This document shows, piece after piece, positions 56,466 through 61,784 of a stretch of 61,784 bases of DNA (the stretch's first letter is position 1; the number at the start of each line of letters is the position of its first letter). The DNA lies in assembly GCF_000478195.2 (NCBI RefSeq), contig NZ_AUZM01000036.1:1-61784 (forward strand). The letters are read 5' to 3'. Both the position numbers and the translations under genes were made by a program. Below the pieces are notes generated by a model. It did not search any database. It saw nothing but the letters and a program-made list of their open reading frames with translations, and was not told where the DNA came from. The DNA is from Lyngbya aestuarii BL J (GTDB lineage Bacteria > Cyanobacteriota > Cyanobacteriia > Cyanobacteriales > Microcoleaceae).

Positions 56466-57917
56466 ATGAATACAAAAGATTCTCACTCTATCTCTTGGGA
56501 TCGAGTTAAAACAGAATTTCAGCGCATTTGGGGATATAAAGACTTTCGACCCCCACAAGGAGAAATTATTCGCAGTTTACTCTCCAGACAAGACGCACTT
56601 GTTGTCATGCCGACAGGAGGGGGAAAGTCGATTTGTTTTCAACTTCCGGCCTTGTTACAAACGGGTTTAACGCTGGTGGTTTCGCCATTAATTGCATTGA
56701 TGGAAAATCAAGTCCAGGAACTCCGAGAAAAACACCTTCCGGCGGCTTTATTACATAGTCAACTTCCTTCTCAACAGCGACGACAAACCTTAAGATTGCT
56801 CGAACAAAATCGGTTAAGATTGTTGTATCTTTCCCCGGAAACGTTGCTGAGTTCCTCGGTGTGGAGTTTGATTGCTCATCCGCGTATTTTAGTGAATGGT
56901 TTAATCTTGGATGAGGCGCATTGTTTGGTACAATGGGGGGATACCTTTAGACCTGCTTATCGGCGTTTGGGTATGATTCGATCTACACTTTTGCAGCTAA
57001 AACCCACTCAGAAAAAGTTTGCAATTGCTGCGTTTACAGCTACGGCAAATCCAGCGGCGCAACAAACTATTCAAACCGTTTTAAATCTAAATAATCCTCA
57101 ATCTTTTGTTGTCAATCCCTATCGCCCTAACTTAAATTTAAACGTTAAAACTGTTTGGACTCCGAGAGGGCGGCGATCGCAGCTTTTAAAGTTTATTCAA
57201 ACTCGCAAAAAACAAACGGGTTTGGTGTATGTTAGAACTCGAAAAGATAGCGAAAAATTAGCAGATAGCCTGAAACAACAGGGTTATCAAACCTCAGCTT
57301 ATCACGCAGGTTTAAGCGGTGAGGAACGTCGAGAAATAGAACAAGCTTGGTTAAAAGGTTCGCTGAAGTTTGTGGTCTGTACTTCGGCATTTGGGATGGG
57401 AATTAATAAGGCGAATGTGCGTTGGGTGCTGCATTTTCAAGCCCCATTTTTGTTGTCTGAATATTTACAAGAAGTCGGACGGGCGGGACGAGATGGGAAA
57501 CCTGCAATGGCTTTAACATTAGTCAGTGAACCGACAGGTTGGCTGTATCCCGAAGACAAACAACGCCGTGAATATTTGCAGGAAAATTGGCGACAGCAAT
57601 ATCAACAGGCAAATCAACTGATCAAAAAATTACCGAAACAGGGAGAAATAAAAGAAATATCGGATCAGTTTCGCAACGGTGCTATCACGCTTTCTTTGTT
57701 ACATAGTTCGGGACAGTTAACTTGGCAAGATCCATTTCATTATGTGATTCATTCAAGTTCTGTTTCTTTCCCCGACCATAATACTAAAGCGATTAAACAA
57801 ATGACTCAATATCTGAAGACTAATCAATGTCGGTGGCAGTTTTTATTAGAGGCATTTGGTTTTAATCAAGCAGCTAATTCAATGCGTTGTGGTCATTGTG
57901 ATAATTGTCTTAAATAG
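56466..57917 (+). CDS. recQ: RecQ-family ATP-dependent DNA helicase
   Basis: A 483-residue helicase of the RecQ family: motif 0 YKDFRPPQGEII, Walker A MPTGGGKS (49-56), DEAH in LILDEAHCLVQWG, AFTATA, and VGRAGRDGKP in motif VI. The RecQ C-terminal zinc-binding part ends at CGHCDNCLK, so the winged-helix end and the HRDC domain are absent. This short form is common in cyanobacteria. It converges with the Amt-kinase gene with a gap of 8 bp. Confidence 0.92.
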   Translation: MNTKDSHSISWDRVKTEFQRIWGYKDFRPPQGEIIRSLLSRQDALVVMPTGGGKSICFQLPALLQTGLTLVVSPLIALMENQVQELREKHLPAALLHSQLPSQQRRQTLRLLEQNRLRLLYLSPETLLSSSVWSLIAHPRILVNGLILDEAHCLVQWGDTFRPAYRRLGMIRSTLLQLKPTQKKFAIAAFTATANPAAQQTIQTVLNLNNPQSFVVNPYRPNLNLNVKTVWTPRGRRSQLLKFIQTRKKQTGLVYVRTRKDSEKLADSLKQQGYQTSAYHAGLSGEERREIEQAWLKGSLKFVVCTSAFGMGINKANVRWVLHFQAPFLLSEYLQEVGRAGRDGKPAMALTLVSEPTGWLYPEDKQRREYLQENWRQQYQQANQLIKKLPKQGEIKEISDQFRNGAITLSLLHSSGQLTWQDPFHYVIHSSSVSFPDHNTKAIKQMTQYLKTNQCRWQFLLEAFGFNQAANSMRCGHCDNCLK

Positions 57918-57925
57918 GCTTAATT

Positions 57926-60571
57926 TTAACTTTTATTATGGTATTTAGAGGATTCTAATTTACGAGCAATAGAGAGAATTAAACGCGGAATTTTAATAAT
58001 AAATTCAGTGCCTTGATTGGGTTCTGAAGAACACCAGATTTTTCCTTTGTGCTTTTCGACAATAATTTTATAACTAATTGATAATCCTAAACCTGTACCT
58101 TTCCCAACAGGTTTTGTGGTAAAAAACGGATCAAAGAGCTTTGATTTTACTTCTTTCGACATTCCCGGCCCATTATCAGTAATATGAATTTCAACCCACT
58201 GATTATCGACGAATAAAGTCTGAATTTTAATTTGGTACTGTTGAGATTTAATCCCTTGAGAAATCTGCTGAATATTGTGTTCTTCAAGGGCATCAATTGC
58301 ATTACTAATAATATTCATAAAAACTTGATTAAGCTGACTCGGATAACACTCAATCAAAGGAAGTTTATCATAGTCTTTTACAATTTTAATTTCAGGATGA
58401 TCTCCGCTTTGTTTGAGACGACTTTGTAATATTAACAGGGTACTTTCTATTCCTTCATGGAGGTCAACTGCTTTAATCTCAGCTTCGTCTAAACGTGAAA
58501 AATTTCGCAAACTACTCACAATATCTCGAATGCGTTCAGCCCCAATACGCATCGACTTTAAAAGTTGTAGATAATCTAATTTTAAAAAATCAATATCAAT
58601 TTCATTAGCATAATCAGCAATTTCAGGTTGAGGTTGAGGATAATGATTTCGATAAAGTTCGAGAAGTTTGAGTAAATCTTGAGTATAACTTAAAGCGGGT
58701 TGAATATTTCCATAAATAAAACTTACCGGATTATTAATTTCATGGGCAATTCCCGCAACCATTTGTCCTAAACTAGACATTTTTTCGGATTGAATCAGGT
58801 GGCTTTGTGCCTGTTGTAGTTCCTGTAATGCCTGTTCTAGTTCTTTATTTTTTTGCTTGAGTCGGGTTTTTGATTGTCGTAAGGCTTCTTCTGCCTGTTT
58901 GCGTTGGCTAATATCTTGAAAGGTTGCAGTATAAAAGGAAAGTAATCCTGACTTTGCCTGGGTAACGGTTGCTTCTAGGGCAAATTGGGAACCATCTGAT
59001 CGACATCCAACTAACTCATGTCGTCCGGTTTTTAATAATTCGTGTAAAATTTTATCTTGATCTTCAATTTGATCGTCATGCCATTTCCAAAGAGTATGAA
59101 TAGACATCCCGATTAACTGCTCAATTGGATAACTAAAAATAGTTGCGGCTGAAGGATTAGCAGTTGTAATTTCTAAATTTTTCCCGTTAAAGGTAACAAT
59201 GCCATTCATTGCCGTTTTAACAATCGCTTCGGTGCGGGTTACAGCTTCTTCTAAGGCATCCATCACTGCATTATAACGTTCTGCAATTAACCCCACTTCG
59301 GTAAAGGGTTCTACTGGAGCGCGTAAACTCAAGTCATAGACTTGGGCTTGTTTTTCCATGACTTGAAATAAGTCATAAATCTCGGTTTTTGCTCGATGTT
59401 CGGAAATATTTAAGCCAATCTTTTCTTCTGAGACCGAAACCCGCAAAGGGACGATCCGATTGACTAAAAAGAGCAGCAAATAAGCCAAGCCAAATCCCCA
59501 GCCAAATCCCACAAAAATTCCTAACAATTGCACCCCAATTTGGGCGTATCGATCCAACCCTGTTCCTAATAATTCGGGCTGACCAAATAATCCCACTGCC
59601 AAGGTTCCCCAAACTCCCGCTCCCCCATGTACCGCCACCGCTCCGACGGCATCATCAATTCGTAAATTTTCTAAAAGTATTTCAGTTAAAAGCATCACAG
59701 CCGCTCCAGTAGCCCCAATGATCACGGCAATCGGTGTTGTGACGGCATGACAACAGGCTGTAATGGCTACAAGTCCGGCGAGTGTACCATTAATCAAGGT
59801 TTCGACTTCGGGTGCTTTGCGTTTTCTCCAATTCAGGCCACCTGCTAACACCATTCCCCCTGCTCCTGCGAGTACAGTGTTGGCCATAATATGGGGAACT
59901 TGTTCGTTGAAAGCGAGGGTACTTCCTCCGTTAAAACCAAGCCACCCAAACCAGAGTAACATCGTTCCTAAAACCGAAAATTGTAGGTTAGAACTATGAA
60001 TTTTTTGAGGCGGTTTGGTTTTGGGGAAGCGACCCGAACGAGAGCCAATCAGTAATAAGGCGGCTAAGGACACCCAGGCACCAATGCTGTGAACAACAGT
60101 TGAACCTGCAAAATCAACAAAGCCGAGAAAACCTAAACGACCAGCCAGGACACCGTGGTCTACTCCATTCCAGGCCCAATGACCAAAAATCGGGTAAATC
60201 AAACCCGAGACTAAGGCGACCAGTATCAGGTATGCACTGAATTTCATGCGTTCGGCGACGGCTCCCGAGACAATGGTGACTGATGTACTACAAAACATGA
60301 CTTGAAACAGGAAAAAAGCCGTAATCTTTGCGGTGTCTAGGTTGATCCAAAAATTATTGGTTCCAAGCCAACCGAGATGAGATGAACCAAACATTAAACC
60401 GAAACCAATTCCCCAAAATAAAAGGGCTGAAACAGCAAAATCTGCTAAGTTTTTTGCCGCAACATTAATACTGTTCTTTGAACGGGTTAGTCCCGATTCT
60501 AAGCACATAAATCCAGCTTGCATTAGGAAAACTAAGCAAGAACAGAGTAAGAGCCAAAGTGTATCAATCAT
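57926..60571 (-). CDS. Ammonium transporter-PAS-histidine kinase fusion
   Basis: This 881-residue protein has an Amt/Rh domain with eleven helices (about 1-400). Both pore histidines are kept, H161 in STVVHSIGAW and H315 in AVAVHGGAGVWG. A HAMP-like linker follows, then a PAS domain (about 450-570, IVKTAMNGIVTFNG), a coiled coil, and a HisKA domain with the phospho-acceptor in GIAHEINNPVSF (H610). The HATPase domain has IISNAIDAL, ITDNGPGMS and GKGTGLGLSI. It should report external ammonium to a response regulator, as Amt-linked kinases of planctomycetes (Ks-Amt5) do. No regulator or GlnK gene is adjacent. Confidence 0.92.
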   Translation of the reverse strand: MIDTLWLLLCSCLVFLMQAGFMCLESGLTRSKNSINVAAKNLADFAVSALLFWGIGFGLMFGSSHLGWLGTNNFWINLDTAKITAFFLFQVMFCSTSVTIVSGAVAERMKFSAYLILVALVSGLIYPIFGHWAWNGVDHGVLAGRLGFLGFVDFAGSTVVHSIGAWVSLAALLLIGSRSGRFPKTKPPQKIHSSNLQFSVLGTMLLWFGWLGFNGGSTLAFNEQVPHIMANTVLAGAGGMVLAGGLNWRKRKAPEVETLINGTLAGLVAITACCHAVTTPIAVIIGATGAAVMLLTEILLENLRIDDAVGAVAVHGGAGVWGTLAVGLFGQPELLGTGLDRYAQIGVQLLGIFVGFGWGFGLAYLLLFLVNRIVPLRVSVSEEKIGLNISEHRAKTEIYDLFQVMEKQAQVYDLSLRAPVEPFTEVGLIAERYNAVMDALEEAVTRTEAIVKTAMNGIVTFNGKNLEITTANPSAATIFSYPIEQLIGMSIHTLWKWHDDQIEDQDKILHELLKTGRHELVGCRSDGSQFALEATVTQAKSGLLSFYTATFQDISQRKQAEEALRQSKTRLKQKNKELEQALQELQQAQSHLIQSEKMSSLGQMVAGIAHEINNPVSFIYGNIQPALSYTQDLLKLLELYRNHYPQPQPEIADYANEIDIDFLKLDYLQLLKSMRIGAERIRDIVSSLRNFSRLDEAEIKAVDLHEGIESTLLILQSRLKQSGDHPEIKIVKDYDKLPLIECYPSQLNQVFMNIISNAIDALEEHNIQQISQGIKSQQYQIKIQTLFVDNQWVEIHITDNGPGMSKEVKSKLFDPFFTTKPVGKGTGLGLSISYKIIVEKHKGKIWCSSEPNQGTEFIIKIPRLILSIARKLESSKYHNKS

Positions 60572-60819
60572 TACTTCTTGTAGATGAAATTAAAGGTTGA
60601 TCAGAAAATGTTTGTAACAATTATTCAATTAAAAAATATAAAAGTCCGAAAAGTTACGGAGATTTTAAAATTGATATGTTACAAGCTTGGCATTGACTGA
60701 TCTTCGGCGTCAAGTATTAACTTTTTTTATGGAATTTTAACTAAACGTCTATGTAAGTTAAGGTTTTAGGTAATCTATAAAATCATACATTGATTATATT
60801 TTAGTTTTAACCCGGTAAA

Positions 60820-61784
60820 TTAAAAGTTTACTTTTGAACTCAACTGGATCGGAATTGTAATTATAAATTCGGTGCCTTTGCCCAGGGTAGAATAACATTC
60901 TAATTCTCCTTTGTGCTTTTCAACAATAATTTGATAACTGATTGCCAGTCCGAGTCCGGTTCCTTTGCCCACAGCTTTAGTCGTGAAAAAAGGATCGAAA
61001 ATTTTATTCTGAATGACTTCACTAATACCTGAGCCGTTATCTAGTATGTGAATTGAAACCCAATGTCGATCTTTTATTCTAGTTTTGATTTCAATCCGAA
61101 GGGATTCTTCGTTTTCATCATCTGCTTTTTTTTGATAAAAATACTCGTGTAAAGCATCAATAGCGTTGTTGATAATATTCATCAAAACCTGATTAATTTG
61201 GCCAGGATAACACTCAACTAAAGGCAAGTTTTCATAGATTGTAATGACCTCAATATCTGGATATCCAGGTTGTCCTTTTAATCGGTATTGTAGAAGCATT
61301 AATGTGCTATCAATTCCGGTTTTAAGATCTACAGGCTTGAGTTCGGATTCATCAAGACGAGAAAAAATACGCAATGATTGTACAATTTCTCGAATTCGAC
61401 TACTTCCTTCGTTCATGGATTTGAGTAATTTATCAATATCTTCTTGGATAAAATCAAGTTCAATATCTTCTATTTTTTGTATAATTTCAATTGGGGGCTG
61501 AGTTCCTGATTGTTGATAAAGTTCAATCAACTCAAGTAAATCTTGGGTGTATCGTCTAAGATAAACTAAGTTTCCATGAATAAAGTTAACAGGATTATTT
61601 ATTTCGTGAGCAACTCCAGCAACCATTTGACCTAAACTAGACATTTTTTCAGTTTGGATCAATTGACTTTGTGCTTGTTGTAATTTTTGGAGAGATTGTT
61701 CTAAAGCAATGGCTTTTTCACGTTTTCTCATTTCTGAGGCTTGTAAATCTTCATTCATTTCAGTTAAACGAGAAAAAGATTCTT
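60820..61784 (-). CDS. Sensor histidine kinase, partial (5' end outside window)
   Basis: The frame is open at the right edge, so the sensor part is missing. The visible part has a coiled coil (LEQSLQKLQQAQSQLIQTE), HisKA with VAGVAHEINNPVNFIHGN, and a HATPase domain with NIINNAIDAL, ILDNGSGIS and GKGTGLGLAI. It is closely similar to the kinase half of the neighbouring Amt fusion (SEKMSSLGQMVAGIAHEINN versus TEKMSSLGQMVAGVAHEINN), so the two are likely duplicates. The signal it senses cannot be told from this part. Confidence 0.9.
   Translation of the reverse strand, partial: ESFSRLTEMNEDLQASEMRKREKAIALEQSLQKLQQAQSQLIQTEKMSSLGQMVAGVAHEINNPVNFIHGNLVYLRRYTQDLLELIELYQQSGTQPPIEIIQKIEDIELDFIQEDIDKLLKSMNEGSSRIREIVQSLRIFSRLDESELKPVDLKTGIDSTLMLLQYRLKGQPGYPDIEVITIYENLPLVECYPGQINQVLMNIINNAIDALHEYFYQKKADDENEESLRIEIKTRIKDRHWVSIHILDNGSGISEVIQNKIFDPFFTTKAVGKGTGLGLAISYQIIVEKHKGELECYSTLGKGTEFIITIPIQLSSKVNF

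Noticed and set aside
60561-60574. Perfect NtcA-type site GTA-N8-TAC at the start of the Amt-kinase gene
   Set aside because: It covers the start codon, and part of it is fixed by the coding sequence, so an activator role is improbable; chance match.
1-61784. tRNA, rRNA, insertion sequences or phage genes
   Set aside because: I looked through the spacers and found no tRNA-like cloverleaf ends, transposase or phage structural genes that I could support.

Overview
The window looks like chromosomal DNA of a filamentous cyanobacterium, probably of the Oscillatoriales (Lyngbya/Planktothrix/Microcoleus type). The evidence is frequent GCGATCGC (HIP1) palindromes, cyanobacterial families (DICT-domain kinase, DUF1400 hydrolase, DUF1622, DUF2993, AMIN-domain amidase, Ser/Thr kinase-WD40 remnant), a CRISPR repeat ending in GATTGAAAC, and short tandem or palindromic spacer repeats. 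The species call is inference.

Layout. 1-1646: a partial TrpD2-like phosphoribosyltransferase and a LysR regulator. 1967-13638: a surface or glycan-modification island. It holds a carbamoyltransferase, an SxtJ-family membrane protein and a 54-residue DUF5989 protein, followed by four same-strand SGNH hydrolases, a histidine kinase, and two more SGNH hydrolases on the other strand. The first four genes repeat the order sxtI-sxtJ-sxtK-sxtL known from saxitoxin clusters, but no saxitoxin core gene is present. 13698-18559: a CNNM/HlyC-type membrane protein divergent from mfd. 18560-20702: CRISPR leader and a 26-repeat array with no cas gene in view. 20755-24232: a secreted protein-arginine-deiminase homologue that has lost two of four catalytic residues, a kinase-WD40 remnant, and a VWA protein. 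24614-29692: secreted or small proteins, a cell-wall amidase and a GGCT-like protein. 29886-31368: a 5-cytosine methyltransferase with an apparently N-truncated restriction endonuclease. 31405-46809: photolyase, Nudix, alpha/beta hydrolase, DUF2993, an arsS-TVP38-TVP38 operon, a cyclic-nucleotide-gated K+ channel, a P-loop GTPase-like protein, a phosphodiesterase, a DICT-GAF kinase and an Hpt protein. 47038-54171: a MATE gene with an in-frame stop, a glutathionyl-hydroquinone reductase, and a four-gene sugar/compatible-solute ABC transporter whose second permease is frameshifted. 54208-61784: a membrane protein split by an in-frame TGA, an alpha/beta hydrolase, RecQ, an ammonium transporter fused to a histidine kinase, and a related partial kinase.

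How it fits together. The strongest candidate for an undescribed system is the carbamoyltransferase/SxtJ/DUF5989/SGNH-hydrolase island, which would fit decoration or trimming of an exported glycan or metabolite. The most striking single protein is the PAD homologue without its nucleophilic cysteine. Three otherwise intact genes (MATE, ABC permease, the 54208-55317 membrane protein) each carry one interrupting change. Either this lineage is losing genes or the assembly has point errors; read-level data would decide.
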